From positions 1,302,001 through 1,366,000 of the forward strand of contig JADJRO010000001.1 of assembly GCA_016712145.1 (NCBI GenBank): a stretch of DNA of 64,000 nucleotides, given 5' to 3'. Position 1 is the stretch's first letter; every line of letters begins with the position of its first letter. A program made the position numbers and the translations under genes. The notes under the pieces are model-generated. The model did not search any database, was not told the DNA's origin, and saw only the letters and a program-made list of their open reading frames with translations. Source of the stretch: Saprospiraceae bacterium. Lineage in GTDB: Bacteria > Bacteroidota > Bacteroidia > Chitinophagales > Saprospiraceae. This document shows, piece after piece, positions 10,257 to 18,959 of this stretch.

Positions 10257-10367
10257 TGTGTAGTATATCGGATTGCTGAATCTACAATTCATAATTCGAG
10301 ATTTAGTTTCAAATATCAATTCCCAATTGACCAAAAAATAGAATCAATCATCAAGTAAAAAATTAAT

Positions 10368-10949
10368 ATGAATTTAAAATCTGTTTTAATCTCGATCTTC
10401 TTTTTAGTTACGCAGTTTGCAATTGCACAACATTTAAATCTAGGCTTTAAAGCTGGATTAAATATTTTCACCATTCAAAATGACCCTGGTTCAACTAACG
10501 ATTCAAAACTGGGCCTGCATGCTGGTTTGATTGGCCATACCCACTTTACCAAGCACTTTGCGATGCAACCTGAACTCCAATTTTCAATGAAAGGAGCTCA
10601 AAACAGCATTTCAAATCAAGATACCAAGCTTAATTTGAGTTACATTACGTTACCCATCTTGTTTCAATATATGTTCAACAATGGGTTTCGGATTCAAGCT
10701 GGTCCGGAATTTGGACTGTTACTAAATGCCAAACAAAAAACCGGAAGTTCCAATGTTGATGTAAAAGATCAACTAAATTCATTTGATGTTGGCATCGCAG
10801 GCGGAATTAGTTATGTACACCCACCAACAGGATTTGGAATTGACCTAAGGTATGTAAAAGGATTGAGCAACATCAATTCTGAAGGTTCGGCTACTTCAAA
10901 AAATCAAGGAATTCAAGTAGGACTATTCTACTTACTTAAACACAATTAA
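10368..10949 (+). CDS. PorT-like outer-membrane beta-barrel protein (paralogue of 183-776)
   Basis: 193 aa with a clear signal peptide (cleavage near AIAQ) and a small outer-membrane barrel of the OMP_b-brl_2 type. It is obviously homologous over its full length to the protein at 183-776; the most conserved parts are the central FQYMFNNGFRIQAGPE strand and the SYVHPPTGFGIDLRYVKGL strand. A strong terminator follows 22 bases after the stop. The duplication, with about 9.6 kb of other genes between the copies, is the notable aspect. Function beyond being an outer-membrane protein is not known. Confidence 0.82.
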   Translation: MNLKSVLISIFFLVTQFAIAQHLNLGFKAGLNIFTIQNDPGSTNDSKLGLHAGLIGHTHFTKHFAMQPELQFSMKGAQNSISNQDTKLNLSYITLPILFQYMFNNGFRIQAGPEFGLLLNAKQKTGSSNVDVKDQLNSFDVGIAGGISYVHPPTGFGIDLRYVKGLSNINSEGSATSKNQGIQVGLFYLLKHN

Positions 10950-10971
10950 GCAGAATTTTTAAGAAATTGAC

Positions 10972-10996
10972 AAGGGCCGAAAGGCCCTTTTTTTTT
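10972..10996 (+). terminator. Rho-independent terminator
   Basis: Stem AAGGGCC / GGCCCTT with a GAAA tetraloop followed by an uninterrupted T run to 10996, directly downstream of the barrel gene ending at 10949. Confidence 0.92.
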
Positions 10997-11368
10997 GACA
11001 AGATGTATAAAATATGGCTTTCTTAAGCTAGTGGTAAATAAAGTAATAAGATCGGGTTACCATCCTTAACTGAGATGGAAACTTGTAGTTACGATGTCAA
11101 TGCAGGCAGTATAAAGAATAGATACATCGAGGTTGGTAGCTGGATGAGTCTAAGCTTCCTTTTCCAAAATTTAGGTCAATTTCAAAACTAACCAGATTCT
11201 TTTACCCTGTTTTACCCATTTTGATGGGAACAACCCCTTAAACAGTAATCAATAATTAGTGGTCAGGAATTAGTCGGAGAGCAGAAATTAGTGGGCATGA
11301 ATTAGTAAGCAGTTAAATTCATTTTTAAGCTTATGTAAATTTAGATTACTGATCTCAATACATTCATA
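10997..11368. other. Non-coding region with degenerate AATTAGT-type repeats
   Basis: About 370 bases without a supportable gene. Between about 11250 and 11312 a short motif (AATTAGTGG, AATTAGTCGG, AATTAGTGGG, AATTAGTAAG) recurs four times at 14-18 base spacing, a decayed tandem repeat. Nothing else is recognised. Confidence 0.5.
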
Positions 11369-11512
11369 TCAACCTCTTGAATATTTTGTCCAATCTTTAA
11401 CTCCTAATTGATTGTGTGATTGAAATCGTTGAATCAAATTATTAGTATAACCGATATAGATTTTATCGAATATAGCAGAATATAAAACGTAAACTGTATA
11501 GATTTCCTCCAT
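11369..11512 (-). pseudogene. Truncated GIY-YIG nuclease gene
   Basis: The minus strand encodes 47 residues starting MEEIYTVYVLYSAIFDKIYI and continuing GYTNNLIQRFQSHNQ. This contains the YVLYS (GIY-equivalent), YIGYT (YIG-equivalent) and R/H spacing of the small UvrC-like GIY-YIG family. The reading frame stops at 11369-11371 after WTKYSRG. Family members are about 80-100 aa and continue with an RPW-x-L-x-Y core, which I cannot find in any frame downstream, so the C-terminal half is missing. The ATG abuts the partial tRNA/terminator copy at 11511-11562. Confidence 0.65.
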
Positions 11513-11562
11513 AAAAAAGTCGGCTATTTAAACCGGCGTTTTCTTTTGTGGCGGAGGCAGGA
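11511..11562. repeat. Partial copy of the tRNA-fMet 3' end and terminator
   Basis: 52 bases matching 11671-11723 with three mismatches and one gap. It comprises the terminator hairpin of the tRNA and the last 14 bases of the tRNA gene (acceptor and part of the T arm). Beyond 11562 the similarity stops abruptly. Same orientation as the intact copy, 160 bases away. It could be the relic of a tandem tRNA duplication or of an attachment site. Confidence 0.7.
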
Positions 11563-11670
11563 TACTGACGAATTCCAGATCAAACCCATTGTTCTTTTTT
11601 TGTCCCATTTCCGGAATTGTCAGCATGCCGACAAGCAAAGCTTCGTCTGCTCTCGATCAACTTTCCTTTA

Positions 11671-11705
11671 ATAAAAAAAGCCGGCTTTTTAAACCGGCTT
11701 TTTCT
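11671..11705 (-). terminator. Terminator of the initiator tRNA gene
   Basis: On the minus strand, AAAAAGCCGG pairs with CCGGCTTTTT around a short A/T loop and is followed by a T run, immediately after the 3' end of the tRNA gene. Confidence 0.8.
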
Positions 11706-11709
11706 TTTG

Positions 11710-11782
<73 letters not shown>

Positions 11783-12051
11783 ATATGAGGGTGCAAAGAT
11801 ACGCTATTTCTGGTATATTGACGAACTAAAAGCAAAATTAAATACTAACTGCCTGTTAATGAATATCTTATAGTGTCCCCTGTTTAAAAATCCTAATTTT
11901 GGAATAATTGTAAATCAATTATTCAAATTTCATAATAGCCAGGTTCTTAATAACCTGATCATTCTACAGAAGTATATACTAAATTCCCATCCCCCTCACA
12001 CATGCAAAATAATTTATATCATTTCAAAATCCCCGCCTCAATACCTTGCAC

Positions 12052-12663
12052 TTATTTACCTGCAATCACATTAAAGTTTAATTTAAACTCATCATAAATC
12101 ACCTTGTCACCAATATCCGGAAAGAATGTTTTAGAACGATATCTAATATCGTATTGGGTGCGGTCAATGGATACTGATCCTTGACATGAGAACTGACTTC
12201 CTTCTATTTTAATATTTGCTCCAAATGAAATTTCATTCGTTTTATCCCTGATGGTGAGCAGCCCCTTTACTGTATGGGTATAATTAATTCCGTCACCTGG
12301 CTTCACTGGGATTGCGGAGTTTAGAATAAATACTGCTTTCGGATATACTTGCGCGTCAAAAAAATTCGAGGACTTAAGAAAATTTTCAAGCTTTTCTCTA
12401 TTTGCTCCAGGTTCCAAATCAAGACATCCTATTGAATTCATATCAAATTCAAACTTACCCGTTATGGTGCCGTGGTTATTACGGATTTCTCCATTAAGAA
12501 ATTTAATCGTTCCATGGTGCTTGCCTGTGATTTTTTCTCCAATCCATTCCAACGAACTTAAATTGGTATCGACTTTATAAACATCTGTATGAAATTTATT
12601 TGATACTAGTGAAAGAACACCAAGGATCCCAATGAATTCTGCAAAACAAACCGGTAGCTTCAT
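12052..12663 (-). CDS. YceI family protein
   Basis: 203 aa. The first 20-25 residues form a hydrophobic signal-like segment. The mature part has the YceI lipocalin-like pattern: YKVDTNLSSLEWIGEKITGKHHG at its start, a central FEFDMNSI strand, and a C-terminal IDRTQYDIRYRS then FELNF-like strand (DEFKLNFNV). YceI proteins are periplasmic barrels that bind long isoprenoid lipids and are often stress-associated. It lies 21 bases downstream of the interrupted UPF0114 gene on the same strand, so the two are probably co-transcribed. Confidence 0.88.
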   Translation of the reverse strand: MKLPVCFAEFIGILGVLSLVSNKFHTDVYKVDTNLSSLEWIGEKITGKHHGTIKFLNGEIRNNHGTITGKFEFDMNSIGCLDLEPGANREKLENFLKSSNFFDAQVYPKAVFILNSAIPVKPGDGINYTHTVKGLLTIRDKTNEISFGANIKIEGSQFSCQGSVSIDRTQYDIRYRSKTFFPDIGDKVIYDEFKLNFNVIAGK

Positions 12664-12684
12664 CTTTTAATAATTAATTTTAAA

Positions 12685-13191
12685 TTAAGGATGCTTCGAA
12701 TGCAATATTTTTTCTGTAATAGCCAGTGCCAAAGAAGATATCAGAAATACAATATGGATAATTACTTGCCATTTTACATCTTCCGGATCTTTGTTTTCAA
12801 TGTTTATAAATATCTATAATAAATGAATTCCTGACACACCAACTAAGGAACCAGCTAATTTTACTTTCAAAGTTCCTGCATCTACCTTTTGCAGCCATTC
12901 CGGTTTGTCCGAATGTTGATCAATATCCAATCGACTTACAAATGTTGAATACCCACCAATAATGACCATTATAAGTAAATTTGCTACCATGGTAATATCT
13001 ACCAATGTCAACACACCGAGCATTAATGCAGTTTCTGAAATTACGGTTATCGAGGTGCATAAATGAATTAATTCTACTATAAATTTATAGGCGTATAAAA
13101 CACCTCCAATTATAAGTCCTGCATAAAGTGGAGCTTGCAACCAACGGCTGCTAAAAATGAGTCGTTCAAATATTGTTTCAAATTTGTTCAT
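12685..13191 (-). pseudogene. UPF0114 (YqhA-like) membrane protein interrupted by an in-frame amber codon
   Basis: The first 125 codons encode a typical UPF0114 protein: N-terminal FERLIFSSRWLQAPLY, membrane segments at about 18-40 and 50-85, and the conserved KVKLAGSLVGVSGIHLL. The frame then meets TAG at 12814-12816. In the same frame, 42 further codons continue IFINIENKDPEDVKWQVIIH and a third hydrophobic helix before TAA at 12685-12687. Ignoring the TAG, the product is about 168 aa, the normal family length. At this point the family usually has Lys, so one AAG-to-TAG change explains it. It may be a recent nonsense mutation, a sequencing error, or (less likely) read through. Neighbouring genes end normally in TAG, so the codon is not reassigned. 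Confidence 0.8.
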
Positions 13192-13265
13192 AATGATTTT
13201 TGTAAATACAAATATACTTTGCCTCAGTGCAATTTAATTAATTTTGGGGGCTACTTACCCAAGTT

Positions 13266-13580
13266 CTAAACTTCCTGTAATTCCTTGCTTAGAATTTTCT
13301 GATCTAAAATAAATGGCCCAAATGGGAGCAGTGATGCAATAAAGGCATATAAAATTCTTTTTAATTCCCATTTATTTATTAATGCTACATGGAGCCCGGC
13401 AATCATATAGGCTATAAATAAAATTCCATGAATCCATCCTATTATTAGTACCGCTTGTGGCAAATCAGCAATATATTTTAAAGGCATTGCAATAAATAAT
13501 AAAACCAGGTATGAAATGCCTTCACAGATTGCAATCATTCTAAACCGGGCTATGCCAATTTTAAAATTTGAATTAAGCAT
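13266..13580 (-). CDS. DUF3817 integral membrane protein
   Basis: 104 aa with three hydrophobic helices (about 18-40, 43-66, 78-92). It has the DUF3817 pattern FRxIAxxEGxSYLVLLFIAMPLKY near the N-terminus and GWIHGxLFIAY in the second helix. The family consists of small bacterial membrane proteins of unknown function, sometimes fused to or beside transporters. It sits 74 bases upstream of the interrupted UPF0114 gene on the same strand; the three small genes (DUF3817, UPF0114, YceI) probably form one unit. Confidence 0.85.
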   Translation of the reverse strand: MLNSNFKIGIARFRMIAICEGISYLVLLFIAMPLKYIADLPQAVLIIGWIHGILFIAYMIAGLHVALINKWELKRILYAFIASLLPFGPFILDQKILSKELQEV

Positions 13581-13737
13581 TTAACTATTAATTTGTGAAA
13601 ATAAGTTCATTTAACAACAATCAGGCAAGTACTGGACTTAAAATACTATTTTCTGAGTTTTAGGATCTTTTAAAGTTTCCTGGATGCCTCCAGGTATAAA
13701 TACCTTTTACTGCTGAAAGGTTCATACCAAAATACAT

Positions 13738-14376
13738 TTATTTCCAATTCATCAATTCCCTCAATTTCTTTATCGCAGTAGTTCGGGAATTGACCTCCAA
13801 ACGCATATACGCATTATTAATATGTCGCTTCAAGGTATTGATTGAAATAAATAGCTCCTGTATGATCTGCTGGTTGGTCTTACCGGAATAAATCAAAGTA
13901 AGAACTTCCATTTCACGCTGAGAGAGTGGATTGCTCAATTTCAAATTTATTTTATCAAAATGGAGCGCAGCATGTTGATTGTTTCCATCACTTGCAAAAT
14001 TTGATAACGAAATTTCTAGGGTAGCCATTAATGACTTTTCGTGAAATGGTTTAACCAAATACCCTGAAGGCTGTATGTGTTTAGCTCGCTCCAAAGTGTT
14101 TTTGTCTGAATACGAACTTAAAAAAACAAAAGGGATGCCCATTTTATCATGTATAAATTTTCCCACATCAATGCCATCACGCTCCCCTTCCAAATTGATA
14201 TCCAACAGCGCAATGTCTGGTTTTTCTTGTTCCAGTTTCAAAATGGCTTCTTCGTAATCATAAGCAATACCAGCCACTTCGTAATCATGATTGTTTAAAT
14301 ACATGGCTATATTTTCTGCAATCAATGGTTCATCTTCAACGATCAATACGCGTACTTTATAATTGATAGCTTCCAT
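13738..14376 (-). CDS. LuxR-type two-component response regulator
   Basis: 212 aa. The receiver domain (about 8-125) has the acidic pair Glu14/Asp15, the phospho-acceptor Asp59 (ALLDI), Ser87/Ser88 and Lys109 in the LVKPF motif. The C-terminal LuxR helix-turn-helix (about 148-205) reads LSQREMEVLTLIYSGKTNQQI, then STNTLKRHI-like ISINTLKRHI. Its ATG overlaps the TAA of the upstream histidine-kinase gene by one base (TAATG), so the pair is translationally coupled. It should bind short inverted repeats; a duplicated inverted repeat lies upstream of the kinase gene (16489-16539), a candidate target (inference). Confidence 0.93.
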   Translation of the reverse strand: MEAINYKVRVLIVEDEPLIAENIAMYLNNHDYEVAGIAYDYEEAILKLEQEKPDIALLDINLEGERDGIDVGKFIHDKMGIPFVFLSSYSDKNTLERAKHIQPSGYLVKPFHEKSLMATLEISLSNFASDGNNQHAALHFDKINLKLSNPLSQREMEVLTLIYSGKTNQQIIQELFISINTLKRHINNAYMRLEVNSRTTAIKKLRELMNWK

Positions 14377-16436
14377 TAGGATCTCTTGGTAAATTGAATT
14401 TGAATCGTTGTACCATGATCACGAGCAATTTGCATCGTTCCTTTAAGTTTTTGAACAAATGCACGGACCATCTTGTAACCAAAACTGTTTGCACCGGCAA
14501 CATCTATGAATTCCGGAATACCGATTCCATTATCTGATACTTCAAGTTGAAACAAATTCGACGTTTCTGAAAGTGCAACACAAATTTTTCCATTCGTCCG
14601 ATCAACAAAAGCATATTTTAGAGAATTGGTCACCAACTCATTGATGATCATTCCTATAGAGACCACCAGATCCATATGCAATTGCATGGGTTTGACATCC
14701 ACTTCGATCTCGACCTGCTCGCCATCTCTTTGATAGGCTGTCCACAGATGATCTACCAGATTTTGAATGTAGTTGGGCATATCCACCATATTCATGCCAG
14801 CGGACTCATAAAGATTCTGATGTATAAATGCCATGGATTGCACCCGGTGTTTGCTTTCATTCAACAAACTTTCAAACCGCACATCCTGGGTATATTTTGA
14901 CTGCAAATCCAGTAAACTCGAAATTACCTGCAGGTTATTTTTAACCCGATGGTGCACTTCTTTATTGACAAATTCCAGGTCTTTGGTTTGTTTAAGAATA
15001 ATTGAATTTTTTTCCTGCTGTTTCCTAAATAAATAAAAAACCAATAAAGCCAATGCCATTAATAAAATAATACCGGTCCACAGGAACGCTTGAAAATTGC
15101 GTTCATCTGCCAGCGTTGCTTTTCGCAAATCATTTTCCCGAATTAAGGACAAGCTCAGTGCTTTTTCCTTTTCCAATTGTTGTGCTTGCAATGTCTTTTC
15201 CCGAATCGCTGCTGCATTTAATTGTTGTTCTTGTGCTAATGAAAAATCCTTCAGTGCATTTTCTCTTCGAAGACCCTCTCTTAACATCAATTCCCGTTTC
15301 AATCGCTCTTCATTCAACTGATTTTGAATTTTCAAATAGTCTATTTCTTTGTCCCGGATCGTTAACTCTGAATTCTTTGCGATGCTTTCTGCCAGCTTTT
15401 GATTTTCCTTACTCGAATAACTGTTGCTATTATGATTTAAATACTTGACCAATTCATATGCTTTTGATAAATTTCCATTGCGATAATAGGCTTCCGCTAG
15501 ATTCGATTTAATATAATAATCAATAAATGGAGTAAATCCCTGGTGGGACAATGATTCAGCTTTGTTAAATGCTTCCAGTGCTTCTGATTCTGAATGAAGG
15601 GCCATTGCATAATTTCCCTTAAGTACAAATAATCGAACATTAAAAAAATCCTGTTTTGGTTTAGCGGCTGCAGTATCGATCTCCTGAATGATTTCCTTCA
15701 TACTGGCATACTCCTTTTTAATATAATATAAATTGGCCAGTTCAATTTTAGATTCATAGAACGCATTTGTTGAATTTTCCTGCGTTGATAAAACCAAACT
15801 TTGATTGATAAAATAATATGCAGAATCCAATTTCTCCAATGACAAATAAATGCGGCCCAATGACAGTGCATTTTTTTGCATGGCCGATTTGTTATTTAAT
15901 TTTGTAAACAATTGCAGCGATCGTCTGTAAAATTGAATGGCTTTATCCGGCTTGGAGATTTTATCAAATACTAGCGCTAAGTCTTCCTGCAAAGACGCCA
16001 TCAGGCTTTCCTCCCGATTGGCTTTTGCAAGATCCATTGCAGAGCGAATCTTTACTGTGGATGCAAAAAAACGACCGTTCTTAAAATCAACAGTTGCCAG
16101 GGTTTTCAAGGCCATGGCTTCAGTGTATGGTTCAGAATTTGGAATCAGTTTATTTAGAATCACCACGGCATCTTCTGAGTTGTCCATTTCAATAAATGCC
16201 TTTGCCAGGTACACATTGCATAAATTTTCCAGTCTGGATTCTTTTTGCTCTTGATAAGAGTGAATCCACTTACTCAGTATTGAATTAGCATTTTCTGGGC
16301 TGTCGGCTATCAATTTTATAGCCATCGATTCTAATTGAAAACGATCTGGTGGTGCCAAATGATTCTGAGCTTGTGTTGTAAAAAACAAAAGGCACCAACT
16401 AAAAATCAGCAGGAATATTTCTTTTAACTGTTTCAA
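14376..16436 (-). CDS. TPR-containing sensor histidine kinase (HisKA_2 type)
   Basis: 686 aa. A signal peptide (ending near TTQAQ) is followed by an extracytoplasmic TPR domain (about 30-370), a long charged coiled coil (about 370-440) and one transmembrane helix (about 447-466, FLWTGIILLMALALLVFYLF). The HisKA_2 box is EVHHRVKNNLQVISSLL with phospho-acceptor His496. A HATPase_c domain follows, with an N box (IINELVTNSLKYAF) and a G box (DNGIGIP). This architecture is common in Bacteroidota and usually pairs with LuxR-type regulators, as here. The ligand is unknown. It is divergent from the tandem esterase genes. Confidence 0.93.
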   Translation of the reverse strand: MKQLKEIFLLIFSWCLLFFTTQAQNHLAPPDRFQLESMAIKLIADSPENANSILSKWIHSYQEQKESRLENLCNVYLAKAFIEMDNSEDAVVILNKLIPNSEPYTEAMALKTLATVDFKNGRFFASTVKIRSAMDLAKANREESLMASLQEDLALVFDKISKPDKAIQFYRRSLQLFTKLNNKSAMQKNALSLGRIYLSLEKLDSAYYFINQSLVLSTQENSTNAFYESKIELANLYYIKKEYASMKEIIQEIDTAAAKPKQDFFNVRLFVLKGNYAMALHSESEALEAFNKAESLSHQGFTPFIDYYIKSNLAEAYYRNGNLSKAYELVKYLNHNSNSYSSKENQKLAESIAKNSELTIRDKEIDYLKIQNQLNEERLKRELMLREGLRRENALKDFSLAQEQQLNAAAIREKTLQAQQLEKEKALSLSLIRENDLRKATLADERNFQAFLWTGIILLMALALLVFYLFRKQQEKNSIILKQTKDLEFVNKEVHHRVKNNLQVISSLLDLQSKYTQDVRFESLLNESKHRVQSMAFIHQNLYESAGMNMVDMPNYIQNLVDHLWTAYQRDGEQVEIEVDVKPMQLHMDLVVSIGMIINELVTNSLKYAFVDRTNGKICVALSETSNLFQLEVSDNGIGIPEFIDVAGANSFGYKMVRAFVQKLKGTMQIARDHGTTIQIQFTKRS

Positions 16437-16488
16437 TAGAGCTTAAAATCTGAATCCAAAGATAGATTGATGCAGCAGGTTTTCAATA

Positions 16489-16539
16489 ACCCTTTGGGGT
16501 GATATTGAAAAAACTAAAAGAAATCACCCTTTGGGGTGA
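16489..16539. promoter_or_regulatory. Pair of identical inverted repeats in a divergent promoter region (candidate operator)
   Basis: The 14-mer ACCCTTTGGGGTGA occurs at 16489-16502 and 16526-16539, 37 bases apart. Each is an inverted repeat around TTTG; the second extends to TCACCC / GGGTGA. They sit between the kinase/regulator operon and the first esterase. LuxR-type regulators bind paired inverted repeats of this size, so autoregulation or esterase control is plausible (inference). A -7-like TAAATTTG lies at 16562-16569, 15 bases before the esterase start. Confidence 0.5.
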
Positions 16540-16583
16540 AGTCATCACACCCATAAAAGTCTAAATTTGTACCATTAAATAAA

Positions 16584-17759
16584 ATGCATATGAAAAGAAT
16601 TTTTACAATCGGATTTATTTTAGGATGCCTGTTTCAGGTATTTAGTCAACGTCGCTTCGATGTTCAATTTCCTGTAGATGGCAGGATGCGCGAAAGCATC
16701 ATTGTAGTCCCAAGTACAGCACCACCACCCGGTGGATATCCGGTAGTTTTTATGTTACATGGAACCAGCGGAGATGGTGAAAAATTTTACAATATTTCAG
16801 GATGGAAAGAAGTTGGTGAACAAGAAAATTTTATCACAGTATTTCCATCTTCTTTGAGTTGGTGTTTCATAGAAGATGGTATTGAAAAAAACAATACCCG
16901 TTGGGTAAATGGAAATGTTACGGATTTTCCATGTGCCGGACCCCCACAGGATTATGTAGATGATGTAAAATTTTTAAAAGTACTCGCAAAGCGAATTTCA
17001 GATACCTTTTCTGTAAATGAATCTATGATTTTCTGCTCCGGTTTTTCGAATGGTTGTTCGATGATACATAAACTGGCTATAGATGCCGGAGATGTTTTTG
17101 CAGCAGTTGCAGGAACCAGCGCAAATTTAACCGTCGGAGATTCTGCTCGCCCAATTCATAGAATTCCTGTTTGGTTAATGGTGGGCTCACTAGATGACCG
17201 ATTTATTGTTCCTCCATTTACTGAATTGCCTTTTGGTGGTGATTCGATCTTAGGTTATTTAAAAGGTTCTCTCAACCGGGCTTTGGTTTGTCAGGGATTG
17301 GATACCGCATTTATTAAAATTGAACAGGATAGTGCACATACCTATCAGTTTACAAAAAATTTAGCCGGTGAAATTTCCAAACCATATATTTTCACCTTGT
17401 TAAAAGGAATGACCCATCAATATCCCAATGGTGCAAATTATCCTGTAAGTGCCCCATTAATTTTCTGGGAGTTTTTTAAACGTTCGGTAGCCGTTGCAAC
17501 CGAGCATCAACATCAGGGATCAATTGGCATCTATGCGTATCCAAATCCTTCCAATGATCTCGTAACAATTTCTATTCCTGAATATCATGGAAATTATCAT
17601 TGGAGTCTTTATGACACGCAGGGAAACCTACGATTAAAAGGGAATCAAGCGAACGGCGAGGCAGTACAATTCAAAAAATCGGAATTAGGAACCGGCTTAT
17701 TCTTGTTTCGTGCAGACCTTGGCACAGGTGTTTTAAGTCAAAAAATTATTTTTAACTAA
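16584..17759 (+). CDS. Secreted PHB-depolymerase/feruloyl-esterase-like hydrolase with T9SS tail (copy 1)
   Basis: 391 aa. Signal peptide to about residue 22 (VFSQ). The alpha/beta-hydrolase (about 25-300) has the oxyanion region VVFMLHGTSGDG, nucleophile Ser155 in GFSNG, and the likely catalytic His278 in GMTHQYPNG, with a plausible Asp near LDDRF. A T9SS type A sorting domain forms the last 75 residues (YPNPSNDLV). Homologues (LpqC/PHB depolymerase family, CE1-like) cleave polyester or feruloyl ester bonds; the substrate here is unknown. ATG codons at 16584 and 16590 are both usable. It is first of three tandem paralogues; its TAA overlaps the next ATG by one base. Confidence 0.87.
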   Translation: MHMKRIFTIGFILGCLFQVFSQRRFDVQFPVDGRMRESIIVVPSTAPPPGGYPVVFMLHGTSGDGEKFYNISGWKEVGEQENFITVFPSSLSWCFIEDGIEKNNTRWVNGNVTDFPCAGPPQDYVDDVKFLKVLAKRISDTFSVNESMIFCSGFSNGCSMIHKLAIDAGDVFAAVAGTSANLTVGDSARPIHRIPVWLMVGSLDDRFIVPPFTELPFGGDSILGYLKGSLNRALVCQGLDTAFIKIEQDSAHTYQFTKNLAGEISKPYIFTLLKGMTHQYPNGANYPVSAPLIFWEFFKRSVAVATEHQHQGSIGIYAYPNPSNDLVTISIPEYHGNYHWSLYDTQGNLRLKGNQANGEAVQFKKSELGTGLFLFRADLGTGVLSQKIIFN

Positions 17760-18943
17760 TGAATCCGAATCTTATGAAATTTAATCTCAGTTGTGTGGTT
17801 TATATGACTTGCTTAGTAAGTTTATTCTCTCAAACACGTTATGATATAAACCTAATGTCCGAAGGCCGACTCAGAGAAAGTATTGTTGTTAAACCGAGCA
17901 GCCCTCCGCCGATTGGAGGATATCCGATTGTATTTATGTTGCATGGAACAAATCAAGATGGACCATACTTTTATGATGTATCCGGTTGGAAGGAATTAGG
18001 CGAACAAGAAAATTTTATCACCGTTTTTCCTACCTCCTTGAGATGGTGTTATGTGGATGACAGTGTAGAAACCCATGGTTTAAGATGGGTAAACGGACAA
18101 GTAACGGATAATCCATGTTCAGGACCACCACAGAACTACATCAGTGATGTCAATTTTTTAAAACTGTTGGCTAAAAAAATTGCAGACACGTTTCCAGTCA
18201 ATCCTGCAATGATTTTTGCTTCAGGTTTTTCAAATGGAAGTGGAATGATTCATAAACTAGCTATTGATGCCGGAGATGTTTTTGCTGCATGCGCTGGATC
18301 CGGCTCCTTTTTACCAGTTGGTGATTCTGCAAAACCAATCCATCGCATTCCCGTATGGGCCATGATGGGAACAAGAGATGACAAATCGATAAGACCCCCC
18401 TTCACTGAAATTCCATTCGGAGATGATTCGGTGTTAGTCTATTTTAACAGAGCACTTCAACGGATGATTGATTGTCAAGGTGTAACTCAAAATTTCACAA
18501 AATTTGAAACAGCCATTACACACAGCTATGATTTTAAAGAAAGTAATTCCGGAGATACCGGACAATTGTATCGATTTACATTGGTCAATGATATGTTCCA
18601 TGTGTATCCAAATGGAATGAATTTTAGATTGGAAGCAGCTAAATTGTTTTGGGAATTTTTTAAATCCAGTGTGGTTGTAAAAAATTCAGATCACTCCAAA
18701 TTAATTCCAACAGCCAGTGTATTTCCCAATCCCTCCTCAGACGTCGTACAAATTTCAATCCCTGAATATGATGGAAATTATTTGTGGAAACTCCAGGATG
18801 CTTCAGGAAAAATACGAAGCAGTGGCATTCACAACAACGTCTCCGAACTTCTAATAAAAAAATCAGAAGCAGGAATTGGATTGTTCATCTTAACCTTGCA
18901 AACTGATCATCAGGTTTATTCAAATAAAATTATTTTCAAATAA
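17759..18943 (+). CDS. Secreted PHB-depolymerase/feruloyl-esterase-like hydrolase with T9SS tail (copy 2)
   Basis: 394 aa. The closest relative is copy 1: shared GYPIVFMLHGTNQDG, SGWKELGEQENFITVFPTSL, nucleophile Ser158 in GFSNG, and a His in DMFHVYPNG. A C-terminal T9SS domain is present (FPNPSSDVV). The start at 17759 overlaps the stop of copy 1 by one base; an in-frame ATG at 17774 gives a more compact signal peptide and may be the true start. Same predicted reaction as copy 1. Cys residues around CYVDD and NPCSGPPQNY are kept in copies 1 and 2, suggesting a conserved disulfide. Confidence 0.86.
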   Translation: MNPNLMKFNLSCVVYMTCLVSLFSQTRYDINLMSEGRLRESIVVKPSSPPPIGGYPIVFMLHGTNQDGPYFYDVSGWKELGEQENFITVFPTSLRWCYVDDSVETHGLRWVNGQVTDNPCSGPPQNYISDVNFLKLLAKKIADTFPVNPAMIFASGFSNGSGMIHKLAIDAGDVFAACAGSGSFLPVGDSAKPIHRIPVWAMMGTRDDKSIRPPFTEIPFGDDSVLVYFNRALQRMIDCQGVTQNFTKFETAITHSYDFKESNSGDTGQLYRFTLVNDMFHVYPNGMNFRLEAAKLFWEFFKSSVVVKNSDHSKLIPTASVFPNPSSDVVQISIPEYDGNYLWKLQDASGKIRSSGIHNNVSELLIKKSEAGIGLFILTLQTDHQVYSNKIIFK

Positions 18944-18959
18944 CTATAAACAACAACCT

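Noticed and set aside
12814..12816. TAG reassigned to an amino acid
   Set aside because: msrB, the YkuK-like gene and the OmpA gene all end naturally in TAG, so TAG is an ordinary stop here.
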